DNA of 64,000 nt from Chitinophaga fulva (GTDB lineage Bacteria; Bacteroidota; Bacteroidia; Chitinophagales; Chitinophagaceae). Both the position numbers and the translations under genes were made by a program. The notes below the pieces were generated by a model that ran no database searches, was not told the origin of the DNA, and saw nothing but the letters and a program-made list of their open reading frames with translations. Location: assembly GCF_012927205.1 (NCBI RefSeq), contig NZ_JABBGC010000003.1, positions 372,001 through 436,000 of the forward strand, in the 5' to 3' direction. Below are positions 52,633 through 60,574 of the stretch, piece by piece; position 1 is the stretch's first letter; each line of letters starts with the position of its first letter.

Positions 52633-53904
52633 TTAGATGTTGAATCCGTCTGGCAGGACTACTCCTTTTTTAACAACAACAATGCCGTCTTTCACCGTAT
52701 ATTTTTCAAAGTCGCCATCCGGGAGATGGTCTCCGCCTTTGATATGTACGTTGTTTCCGATACTGCAGTTCTTATCAATGATAGCCCTGTCGATCACACA
52801 GTTTTCGCCTATCCCCATTGGTGGGCGGCCTTCAGCACTGGCCCTGTCCAGTTCGTCGAGGGTCTGGTAATAGTCGCTTCCCATGATATAGGTGTTGGAG
52901 ACGACTGAGCCTTTACCGATGCGGGTACGGATACCCACCACGCAGCGCTCCAACCGGCTTGCCATAATAATACAACCATCGGCGATGATTGTTTTCTCCA
53001 TGGTACCGGATATTTTGGCGGGGGGCAGCATCCGCGCCCGGGAATAGATGGTCTGTGATTCGTTGAACAGATTAAACTGTGGAATATCATCTGTGAGCCC
53101 GATATTGGCCTCCCAGAATGAGGAGATATTACCGATATCGGTCCAGTAGCCTTCATATTGGTAACTGAATACACGGGCTTTGGCTTCGATGGCTTCCGGG
53201 ATCACCTGTTTGCCGAAGTCGGCCGCTTCCGGTTGTTTGCCCAGCATGTTAAAGAGCACGTCCCGGCTGAAGATATAGATGCCCATACTGGCGAGGTATA
53301 CACGTCCCGCGTTTTTCATCTCTTCACTTACCTCAGACGCCCATGGCGGCAGCACTTCCTGGGAGGGCTTTTCCGTAAAGGAAACGATAGCGCCGGAATC
53401 ATCCGTTTTCAGGATACCGAAATCCGATGCTTCTTTGGCCGCTACGGGAATGGTGGCAATGGAAATTTCCGCACCGGTTTCTATATGATGCTGGATCATA
53501 TCCCGGAAATCCATCTGGTATAACTGATCTCCGGAGAGGATCAGCACATATTTGAAATCCAAATTCTCCACATGGTGCAGACACTGCCTTACCGCATCTG
53601 CAGTACCCTGGTACCAGGTGGGGTTATCGGGCGTTTGCTCTGCAGCCAGGATATCTACAAACCCTTTGTCAAAATGACTGAAATGGTAAGAGTTTTTGAT
53701 GTGTTTGTTAAGCGAGGCGGAGTTGAACTGGGTTAAAACGAAAATACGGTTTAGTTCCGCGTTCAGGCAGTTGGAGATAGGAATATCCACCAGTCTGTAT
53801 TTACCGGCAAGGGGCACTGCCGGTTTGGACCTACGACGGGTAAGGGGATATAAGCGGGTACCAGCACCGCCTCCGAGAATAATGGATATAACATCTTTAG
53901 TCAT
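52633..53904 (-). CDS. glgC: Glucose-1-phosphate adenylyltransferase
   Basis: GlgC makes ADP-glucose from glucose 1-phosphate and ATP, the committed step of glycogen synthesis. The 423-residue length is near that of E. coli GlgC. The N-terminal nucleotidyltransferase motif GGGAGTRLYPLTRRRSKPAV (residues about 10-29) and the FTEKPSQ and GTADAVRQC sites are visible, as is a C-terminal left-handed beta-helix. The gene starts 52 bp after glgA and is followed 13 bp later by the GH130 gene. No glgB or glgP is in the window. Confidence 0.96.
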   Translation of the reverse strand: MTKDVISIILGGGAGTRLYPLTRRRSKPAVPLAGKYRLVDIPISNCLNAELNRIFVLTQFNSASLNKHIKNSYHFSHFDKGFVDILAAEQTPDNPTWYQGTADAVRQCLHHVENLDFKYVLILSGDQLYQMDFRDMIQHHIETGAEISIATIPVAAKEASDFGILKTDDSGAIVSFTEKPSQEVLPPWASEVSEEMKNAGRVYLASMGIYIFSRDVLFNMLGKQPEAADFGKQVIPEAIEAKARVFSYQYEGYWTDIGNISSFWEANIGLTDDIPQFNLFNESQTIYSRARMLPPAKISGTMEKTIIADGCIIMASRLERCVVGIRTRIGKGSVVSNTYIMGSDYYQTLDELDRASAEGRPPMGIGENCVIDRAIIDKNCSIGNNVHIKGGDHLPDGDFEKYTVKDGIVVVKKGVVLPDGFNI

Positions 53905-53956
53905 AGTGTGGACGTTGGTTTAGATTAGGAATTCGCAGTGCGTTATAAATAATGAT

Positions 53957-55375
53957 TTAGCCTTTCATACTCTTGTAGACATCGAGGTACTGCTGGGCCG
54001 AGCGTCCCCACGAGTGATTGAGCCGCATACCACGCAGCCGGATTTCCGACAGGTGGGCGGTATCATTGAACAGTTCCACGGCACGTTTTACGGAGTAACA
54101 GGCATCCCATACCCCTGCCTGATTAAAACGTATGCCAAAACCGCCGGGATCTCCAAAATCGGTCACGGTATCTTTTAATCCTCCGGTACTACGGACCATA
54201 GGCACTGTCCCATAACGCAGCGCATAGAGCTGGTTCAGTCCGCAGGGCTCTACTCTCGACGGCATCAGCAGGAAATCGCTGCCGGCATAAATCAGGTGTG
54301 ACAGTGCTTCGTTATAACCAATATGCAGATTAAACCCATAGCTCACATCATGCCGGGTTTGTTGTAGTGACCATTCCACATGTGGATCTCCACTACCCAG
54401 TACGAGGAAGTTTACCTCACCGGGCAGCTCATGTAACGTGCGGGCTATTATTTCAGGTAACAGGTCGGCGCCCTTGTCCCCTACCAGCCGGCCAATAAAG
54501 GATACCAGCGGAAGCGAAACATCAAAACCGAACCGTTCACAGAGGGCCTGCTTATTTTCTTTTTTACCCTGTGCCACCGTCTCCAGATCGTAGTTGGCCT
54601 GCACCATATGATCGGTTTCAGGGTCCCACACGGCAGTGTCTATACCATTGATGATACCCACCGTTTTGGCCTTTTCATGACTGATCAGCCATTCGAGCCC
54701 GTTGGCATTTTGATACAGTTCTTCAAGATAACCCGGCGACACGGTAGTCACGCGCCAGGCGCATTTGATGGCAGCAGCCAGCGGGTTGATGGCCCCGCCC
54801 CAGTCCAGCAGACCGGATTTCCACAGGTCGAAAGACGGGATGAGGTACAGCCTGTCCCACCCAAACTGCCCCTGATACTGGGCATTGTGGATGGTAAGCA
54901 CGGAAGGGACCTCCTTCATGCGCTCATATTTGTAACCATAACTCATCAGAAAGGGGATCAAACCGGTGTGATGATCGTGACAGTGAATAACATCCGGCAG
55001 ATGGTTCCATTCATTGATCCAGTCCAGCACAGCGATCTGGAATGCGAGGAAACGTTCGGTATCATTAGGGTAACCGTATACCCCCGGGGTATCCAGCAGA
55101 CCGGGGATATCTACCAGGTATAAATCGAAGCCCAACTCATTGTTACGCTCCTTTAATACATTGAAATGGTACCAGTCGTGCCCCAGCCACATGCCGGCCT
55201 GGTGCACCACGTCAAATTCATGCGTATCATAGTATTTGTTCCTGTAGGCCGGCACCACCACTTTGGCGATGGCCCCCAGCTCGTATTGGTATTTGGGCAA
55301 TGCCCCTACCACGTCACCGAGCCCACCTACTTTGGCTACCGGGTAACATTCCGCGCTAACGTGTAAAATCTCCAT
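53957..55375 (-). CDS. glgA: Glycogen/starch synthase, ADP-glucose type
   Basis: GlgA extends alpha-1,4-glucan from ADP-glucose. The 472-residue GT5 enzyme has the N-terminal K-x-G-G-L motif AKVGGLGDVVGALP (14-27) and the C-terminal acceptor/donor site SRVEPCGLNQLYALRYGTVP. Sequences such as HCHDHHTGLIPF and FIGRLVGDKGADLL support the family. It leads the glgA-glgC-GH130 operon, so the synthesis enzymes are co-ordinated. The upstream region has two palindromic motifs that may control it. Confidence 0.96.
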   Translation of the reverse strand: MEILHVSAECYPVAKVGGLGDVVGALPKYQYELGAIAKVVVPAYRNKYYDTHEFDVVHQAGMWLGHDWYHFNVLKERNNELGFDLYLVDIPGLLDTPGVYGYPNDTERFLAFQIAVLDWINEWNHLPDVIHCHDHHTGLIPFLMSYGYKYERMKEVPSVLTIHNAQYQGQFGWDRLYLIPSFDLWKSGLLDWGGAINPLAAAIKCAWRVTTVSPGYLEELYQNANGLEWLISHEKAKTVGIINGIDTAVWDPETDHMVQANYDLETVAQGKKENKQALCERFGFDVSLPLVSFIGRLVGDKGADLLPEIIARTLHELPGEVNFLVLGSGDPHVEWSLQQTRHDVSYGFNLHIGYNEALSHLIYAGSDFLLMPSRVEPCGLNQLYALRYGTVPMVRSTGGLKDTVTDFGDPGGFGIRFNQAGVWDACYSVKRAVELFNDTAHLSEIRLRGMRLNHSWGRSAQQYLDVYKSMKG

Positions 55376-55393
55376 GCTAAATAATTGATAATC

Positions 55394-55405
55394 TAACTTA
55401 AGTTA
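55394..55405. promoter_or_regulatory. 12-bp palindrome upstream of glgA
   Basis: TAACTTAAGTTA is a perfect 12-bp palindrome starting 18 bp before the glgA ATG (minus strand). It could be an operator for the glycogen operon. Confidence 0.4.
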
Positions 55406-55455
55406 ACTGCTAAAAACAAGAAAACAAAAGGTTTCGACCATTTTATTTTAGCAGT
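55406..55455. promoter_or_regulatory. 10-bp inverted repeat between glgA and the DUF72 gene
   Basis: ACTGCTAAAA (55406-55415) and TTTTAGCAGT (55446-55455) are perfect inverted arms with a 30-bp spacer. They lie in the shared divergent control region, right beside the 12-bp palindrome, and could be a dimer or looping operator. Confidence 0.4.
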
Positions 55456-55459
55456 GTGT

Positions 55460-55494
55460 TTTGCCGCCGTAGCCCCTGGCTTTTAGTATATTTG
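55460..55494 (+). promoter_or_regulatory. Promoter of the DUF72 gene
   Basis: TTTG (55460-55463), a 23-bp spacer and TATATTTG (55487-55494) resemble the Bacteroidota promoter, with a slightly long spacer. The ATG at 55557 is 62 bp downstream. Confidence 0.5.
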
Positions 55495-55556
55495 TAGTAC
55501 CTACACTTATCCCTTTTACCGGTGATCGTCATGTGCATCTGTTAAAACCTCCTGTT

Positions 55557-56456
55557 ATGGATTTTGGCCGTGTTACACCTGCGGAGCTGGAAGAACTGGA
55601 CTTCAAACTGCCCGCTGAACCGCTTTTCAACAAGAAAGTGCTGAAAGGCAAGCCTGTTAAGAAACCGCAGGCCTGGCTGGGCTGCGCCAAATGGGGACGC
55701 AAGGAATGGATCGGGAAAATATATCCCAAAGGCACCAAAGAAGCCCTTTTCCTTCCTGAATATGTACGCCATTTCAACAGCATTGAGCTCAATGCCACCC
55801 ACTACCAGATTTACGGGCCGGCCACCATCTCCAAATGGGATGCTTCCGCCAAAGGCATGGAATTTAAATTCTGTCCCAAAGTACCGCAGGCCATCAGTCA
55901 TTTCAGCAATCTCAGTCCCGCTACCGCAGGCCCCAAGACCACCTCTTTCCTGGAAGGGGTACTGGCCTTTGGCAAACATCTCGGGCCTATCTTCCTGCAG
56001 TTGAGCGACAAATACGGTCCTGCCAAACGGAAAGCACTATACGATTACCTGGCCTCGCTGCCTACTGACCTGCAGTTCTTCCTGGAAGTAAGACATAAAG
56101 AATGGTATGAAGATGAAGCTGTCCGGCTGGAACTGTTCGACAAGCTACGGGAACTGAAAGTAGGCGCCATTATCACCGATACCGCCGGCAGAAGGGACTG
56201 CGCCCATATGCACCTTACCGTCCCTAAAATATTCATCCGTTTTGTGGGCAACAGCCTGCATCCGACCGACTATACCCGTATCGACGACTGGGCCAACCGT
56301 ATCAAATACTGGCTGGACAATGGCTTGCAGGAAATTTATTTCTTCATGCACATGCACGATGAAGCCCTGTCGCCCGACCTGGCGGCCTACCTGGCCGACA
56401 GGATAGAAGCGGTTTGCGGGCTACAGGTAAAAAAGCCGCAATTTGTAAAGGAATAG
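55557..56456 (+). CDS. DUF72 family protein (YecE-like)
   Basis: The 299-residue protein matches DUF72, a TIM-barrel-like family of unknown function. Diagnostic segments are LGCAKWGRKEWIGKIYP, YVRHFNSIELNATHYQ, FKFCPKVPQAISH and a LEVRHKEWY stretch. No signal peptide is present. The ATG at 55557 is preferred; a GTG at 55533 would add eight residues. It is divergent from the glycogen operon. Confidence 0.85.
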   Translation: MDFGRVTPAELEELDFKLPAEPLFNKKVLKGKPVKKPQAWLGCAKWGRKEWIGKIYPKGTKEALFLPEYVRHFNSIELNATHYQIYGPATISKWDASAKGMEFKFCPKVPQAISHFSNLSPATAGPKTTSFLEGVLAFGKHLGPIFLQLSDKYGPAKRKALYDYLASLPTDLQFFLEVRHKEWYEDEAVRLELFDKLRELKVGAIITDTAGRRDCAHMHLTVPKIFIRFVGNSLHPTDYTRIDDWANRIKYWLDNGLQEIYFFMHMHDEALSPDLAAYLADRIEAVCGLQVKKPQFVKE

Positions 56457-56540
56457 TGTTTTTTTTGACGAATACATTACAAGAGATAAAAAAGCCGGAC
56501 TGAAATATTAATTTCGCCCTCTCAAAACCCGGTACATACC

Positions 56541-59465
56541 ATGATGCGCGAAAAGCTGGAACAATTGGCCCAGGAACTGGAAGGAACGCTTTATACAGAC
56601 AATACCATGCGGACACTCTATGCCACCGATGCGTCGGCATACCGTGAGATGCCGCTGGCTGTGGTCATCCCTGAATCAACAGACGACCTGAAGAGACTTA
56701 TCTCGTTTGCGCGTACCAACAAGACATCGCTGATACCCCGCACTGCGGGCACCTCGCTGGCAGGCCAGGTGGTAGGCAACGGTATCATTACCGACGTGTC
56801 CCGCAACTTCACGAAAATACTGGAACTGAATACCGCCGAAAACTGGGTACGGGTGCAGCCCGGCGTCATCCGCGACGAGCTGAACATGTACCTGAAGCCA
56901 CACGGCTTCTACTTCGGCCCCGAAACATCCACCGCCAACCGCGCCATGATTGGCGGGATGGTGGGCAACAACTCCTGCGGCTCCAACAGCGTAGTGTACG
57001 GCAGTACCCGCGAACATCTGCTGGAAGTAAAAGCCCTGCTGAGCAACGGCGAAGAGGTGACCTTCGGCACCCTCGGCCCGGATGCTTTCCATGCCAAATG
57101 TGAAGGCCCCGACACCCTCGAAACCCGTATCTATCAACAGATACGCAGCACCCTCAGCGACTACCGCAACCAGGAGGAAATACGCCGCGAATTCCCTAAG
57201 AAGAGCATCCCCCGCCGCAATACCGGCTACGCCGTAGATATGCTGCTGGAAACTGCTCCCTTTACCGCCGGCACCGAAGATTTTAACTTCTGCAAACTCA
57301 TCGCAGGCTCCGAAGGGACCCTCGCGTTTATCACAGAAATAAAGCTGCACATCGATCCACTTCCTCCTAAAGAAGTAGGCCTGTTATGCATCCACTTCAA
57401 CAGCATCGATGAATCCCTGCGGGCCAATATCCAGGTGATGGACTTCAAGCCCAGCGCCAGCGAACTGATAGACCATTTCATCCTGGAATGCACCAAAGAC
57501 AATATCGAACAACGTAAAAACCGCTTCTTCGTACAGGGAGACCCCGGCGCCATCCTCGTGGTGGAATTCTGCCGCAATACCCGCGAAGAAGTGAAGGAAA
57601 TAGCCGGCAAACTGGAAGCCCAACTGCGTGCCGCAGGACTGGGTTATCACTTCCCGCTCCTCTTTGGTGAAGACACCAAAAAAATCTGGACCCTCCGCAA
57701 AGCCGGGCTGGGACTGCTCAGTAACCTCCCCGGCGACGAAAAAGCCGTTCCGGTGATTGAAGATACCGCCGTGGCCGTGGAAGACCTTCCCGATTTTATC
57801 CGCGACTTCAACCTCATCCTGCAACAGTACGACCTGCATGCCGTGCACTACGCGCACGCCGGCAGCGGTGAGATTCACCTTCGCCCTATCATCAACCTGA
57901 AAACGGAAGAAGGCAATCAACTCTTCAGGACCATCGCGGAAGAAATAGCGACCCTCGTAAAAAAATACAACGGCTCACTCAGCGGCGAACATGGCGACGG
58001 CCGCCTGCGCGGAGAATTCATCCGCCAGATGGTAGGCGAAAAAAACTATGAACTGCTGCGTCAGATCAAATACACCTGGGACCCGGAAAACATCTTCAAT
58101 CCCAACAAAATCGTGGACACACCATCCATGAACAGCATGTTGCGCTACGAACCCGGACAGAAAACACCGGATTTCCATACTATCTTCCATTTCCCGGAAC
58201 AAACCGTCCTGCAGCATGCAGAGCAGTGCAACGGTTCCGGCGACTGCCGCAAGACACCACTGAGCGGTGGCACTATGTGCCCCAGCTACATGGCCACCCG
58301 CAACGAAAAAGATACCACCCGCGCCAGGGCCAACATCTTGCGTGAGTTCCTCACACATTCCACCAAGGAAAACCGCTTCGATCATAAAGAGATATATGAC
58401 GTACTGGACCTCTGCCTCGCCTGTAAGGGCTGTAAGTCAGAATGCCCGTCCAACGTGGATATGGCGAAGCTGAAGATGGAGTTCCTGCAACATTACTACG
58501 ATGCCAACGGCGTACCGCTGCGGGCCAAAATGATCGGCAATTTCTCCAAGCTGTCTGGTCTCGCTGCCATTGCGCCAGGCATCTACAATGGCCTGATCAA
58601 CAACAGCTTTACCGGCGGCCTTATCCGGAAGTTCAGCGGTTTTGCGCCCAAACGCTCCCTGCCCGGCCTGCACCGCACCACCCTGCGGAAATGGTTCAAT
58701 CAAACCTGGCCTAAAGAAAAGCAAGGTACCGGCAACCGCACCGTTTACCTTTTCTGTGATGAATTCACCAACTACAACGATACGCCCGTTGGCATCAAAG
58801 CAGTACAGCTGCTGCACCGCCTCGGCTATGAAGTGAAAATGATCGACCACCCGGAAAGCGCCCGTGCGTATATGTCCAAAGGACTGCTACGCCAGGCGCG
58901 TGAACTGGCGGAAGAGAATGTTCGTATATTCAGTACCGTTATCAACGACAATACGCCGCTGCTGGGTGTAGAACCTTCTGCCATCCTCAGCTTCCGCGAC
59001 GAATACCCTGACCTTGTCCGGGAAAATCTTCGTTCACAGGCCCAAACACTCGCTAAAAACTGTTTCCTGATCGACGAATTCATTGCCAGCGAAGCAGAGA
59101 AAGGACATATCACCGCCGCACAGTTCACCGATCATCCGCAGCAGATCAAGCTACACGGGCACTGTCAGCAGAAAGCCTTGTCCTCTGCACTGCACAGCAA
59201 GCAGATGCTCTCTATCCCGCAACATTACACCGTGGAAGTGATCCCTTCCGGTTGTTGCGGTATGGCCGGCTCCTTCGGTTACGAAAAAGAGCATTACGAC
59301 CTCAGTATGCAGATCGGGGAAATGGTGCTGTTCCCGGCAGTGCGCAACGCCGCCACCGGTACGCTGATAGCCGCTCCCGGCACCAGCTGCCGCCACCAGG
59401 TGAAAGATGGTACCGGCGTAAAAGCGCAACACCCCGTGGAAATATTATTTGATGCGCTGGTGTAA
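56541..59465 (+). CDS. FAD-linked oxidase fused to Fe-S subunit (GlcD-GlcF-like)
   Basis: The 974-residue fusion has an N-terminal FAD-binding type 4 (PCMH) domain (about 30-270; TAGTSLAGQVVGNGI, GMVGNNSCGSNS), an FAD-oxidase C-terminal domain (about 275-530; HAGSGEIHLRPI), a 4Fe-4S region (about 555-660; CNGSGDCRKTPLSGGTMCPS and CLACKGCKSECPSNVD) and CCG cysteine-rich domains (LHGHCQQKA and SGCCGMAGSFGYEKEHY). It fits D-2-hydroxyacid dehydrogenases such as the YdiJ or GlcDEF type. The substrate (D-lactate, glycolate or D-2-hydroxyglutarate) is not fixed by sequence. It converges with the methyltransferase gene. Confidence 0.9.
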   Translation: MMREKLEQLAQELEGTLYTDNTMRTLYATDASAYREMPLAVVIPESTDDLKRLISFARTNKTSLIPRTAGTSLAGQVVGNGIITDVSRNFTKILELNTAENWVRVQPGVIRDELNMYLKPHGFYFGPETSTANRAMIGGMVGNNSCGSNSVVYGSTREHLLEVKALLSNGEEVTFGTLGPDAFHAKCEGPDTLETRIYQQIRSTLSDYRNQEEIRREFPKKSIPRRNTGYAVDMLLETAPFTAGTEDFNFCKLIAGSEGTLAFITEIKLHIDPLPPKEVGLLCIHFNSIDESLRANIQVMDFKPSASELIDHFILECTKDNIEQRKNRFFVQGDPGAILVVEFCRNTREEVKEIAGKLEAQLRAAGLGYHFPLLFGEDTKKIWTLRKAGLGLLSNLPGDEKAVPVIEDTAVAVEDLPDFIRDFNLILQQYDLHAVHYAHAGSGEIHLRPIINLKTEEGNQLFRTIAEEIATLVKKYNGSLSGEHGDGRLRGEFIRQMVGEKNYELLRQIKYTWDPENIFNPNKIVDTPSMNSMLRYEPGQKTPDFHTIFHFPEQTVLQHAEQCNGSGDCRKTPLSGGTMCPSYMATRNEKDTTRARANILREFLTHSTKENRFDHKEIYDVLDLCLACKGCKSECPSNVDMAKLKMEFLQHYYDANGVPLRAKMIGNFSKLSGLAAIAPGIYNGLINNSFTGGLIRKFSGFAPKRSLPGLHRTTLRKWFNQTWPKEKQGTGNRTVYLFCDEFTNYNDTPVGIKAVQLLHRLGYEVKMIDHPESARAYMSKGLLRQARELAEENVRIFSTVINDNTPLLGVEPSAILSFRDEYPDLVRENLRSQAQTLAKNCFLIDEFIASEAEKGHITAAQFTDHPQQIKLHGHCQQKALSSALHSKQMLSIPQHYTVEVIPSGCCGMAGSFGYEKEHYDLSMQIGEMVLFPAVRNAATGTLIAAPGTSCRHQVKDGTGVKAQHPVEILFDALV

Positions 59466-59487
59466 TCTGCATTCCCGGTTCCCGGTT

Positions 59488-59765
59488 CCCAGGGCTGAAG
59501 CCCTGGGCTAAGATCTTGTTCAGTTTCTTTTTAATTAAGAATTCTTTCGGTTATGTGTGAAGATCTTAGCCCTGAAAGTTGGACAATGTGACAAACCTGA
59601 AGCAACGAATTGGAATAATCATATTGAATGACAATGCAATGACTATAAAAAATCCCGGAGCAATCGCCCCGGGATTTTTTATAGTCATTGATAATATACT
59701 TCCGGATACCGCACAGCCCTGATATATACCTGAACAACATCTTAGCCCAGGGCTTCAGCCCTGGG
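59488..59765. mobile_element. 278-bp relative of the MITE-like repeat, copy C
   Basis: Both ends carry CCCAGGGCTGAAGCCCTGGG followed by CTAAGATNTTGTTCAG, the same terminal palindrome as copies A and B. The interior is unrelated to theirs and has a third, degenerate half-site (AAGATCTTAGCCCTGAAAG) near 59560-59578 and a long terminator hairpin. It lies between the convergent oxidase and methyltransferase stops. Confidence 0.65.
59638..59689. terminator. 21-bp bidirectional terminator hairpin inside repeat C
   Basis: The arms at 59638-59658 and 59669-59689 pair perfectly (core TAAAAAATCCCGG/CCGGGATTTTTTA) around a 10-nt loop. A and T runs inside the stem allow termination on both strands, serving both convergent genes. 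Confidence 0.85.
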
Positions 59766-59801
59766 AATGGGGAATATGGGTTATGGGTATGATACGATAT
59801 T

Positions 59802-60560
59802 TTATTCGCTCAATCTCCCCGTATACAGCCGCGTTTCATATTTAAACACCACCATGCCATTCTCCTGGTATTTATTGAAGATGTCTTCCAGGTCCTTGAT
59901 CATGGGCTGATAGTTTTCATGTGAACGGGAAGGCATATACGAAGAAGATGACAGCAGTCCTTTCAGGGCTTTGAAATCGAAGCGTTGTGCATTCTGGAAG
60001 GTTTTCTCCCGGAATGTGCCAGGCAGAAAAAACGAGGCAAGCTGTACGGCGCTTACATTACGCTGCTGCATGTGTTTATAATCCGTACCGTGTTGTTGCA
60101 ACAGCTGTTCGTAGTCATGTTCAAATGGTGAGTTGACCGGCCGTATGTTCCACATTAATGCAGCGAAACTATCCTGCCTGGAGATGCGATGAAACTCCTT
60201 ACGGGTAAGTACCTGATCAAACCAGTGGAAGGCCTGGCCGGCTACAATGAGGTCTATTGAGTTGTTGGGCAGCGTAGTATGTTCTGCCGTGGCGGCGATA
60301 CTTTTAAAACCGGGAAAGCGTTTCAGCTGCTGTTCTGCCGACGCGCGCATGGCATCGTTTGGCTCTATGGCGTATACCGTGTTGCCATTATCCAGAAACG
60401 GTTGTGCCGAAAGGCCGGTACCGGAACCGATATCCGCAATAACGCTGTCATGCGTAAGTCCTGCCGTGGCAGACAGGTACGGAATAATGGCCACTGGGTA
60501 ATGTGGCCTGTATTTCTCGTAATCCGTTACCCTGTTACTGAATCGCTCCGTATTTTTCAT
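59802..60560 (-). CDS. Class I SAM-dependent methyltransferase
   Basis: The 252-residue protein has the SAM motif VIADIGSGTGLS (40-51) and the acidic residue at the end of strand 2 (YAIEPNDAMR). The FSNRVTDYEKYRPHYP start is typical of small-molecule methyltransferases of the Methyltransf_11 group. The substrate is unknown. It starts 14 bp after the RND pump stop on the same strand and should be cotranscribed with the pump. The ATG at 60560 is preferred; an upstream TTG at 60566 is in frame. Confidence 0.85.
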   Translation of the reverse strand: MKNTERFSNRVTDYEKYRPHYPVAIIPYLSATAGLTHDSVIADIGSGTGLSAQPFLDNGNTVYAIEPNDAMRASAEQQLKRFPGFKSIAATAEHTTLPNNSIDLIVAGQAFHWFDQVLTRKEFHRISRQDSFAALMWNIRPVNSPFEHDYEQLLQQHGTDYKHMQQRNVSAVQLASFFLPGTFREKTFQNAQRFDFKALKGLLSSSSYMPSRSHENYQPMIKDLEDIFNKYQENGMVVFKYETRLYTGRLSE

Positions 60561-60574
60561 GACCAAAAATAAAG

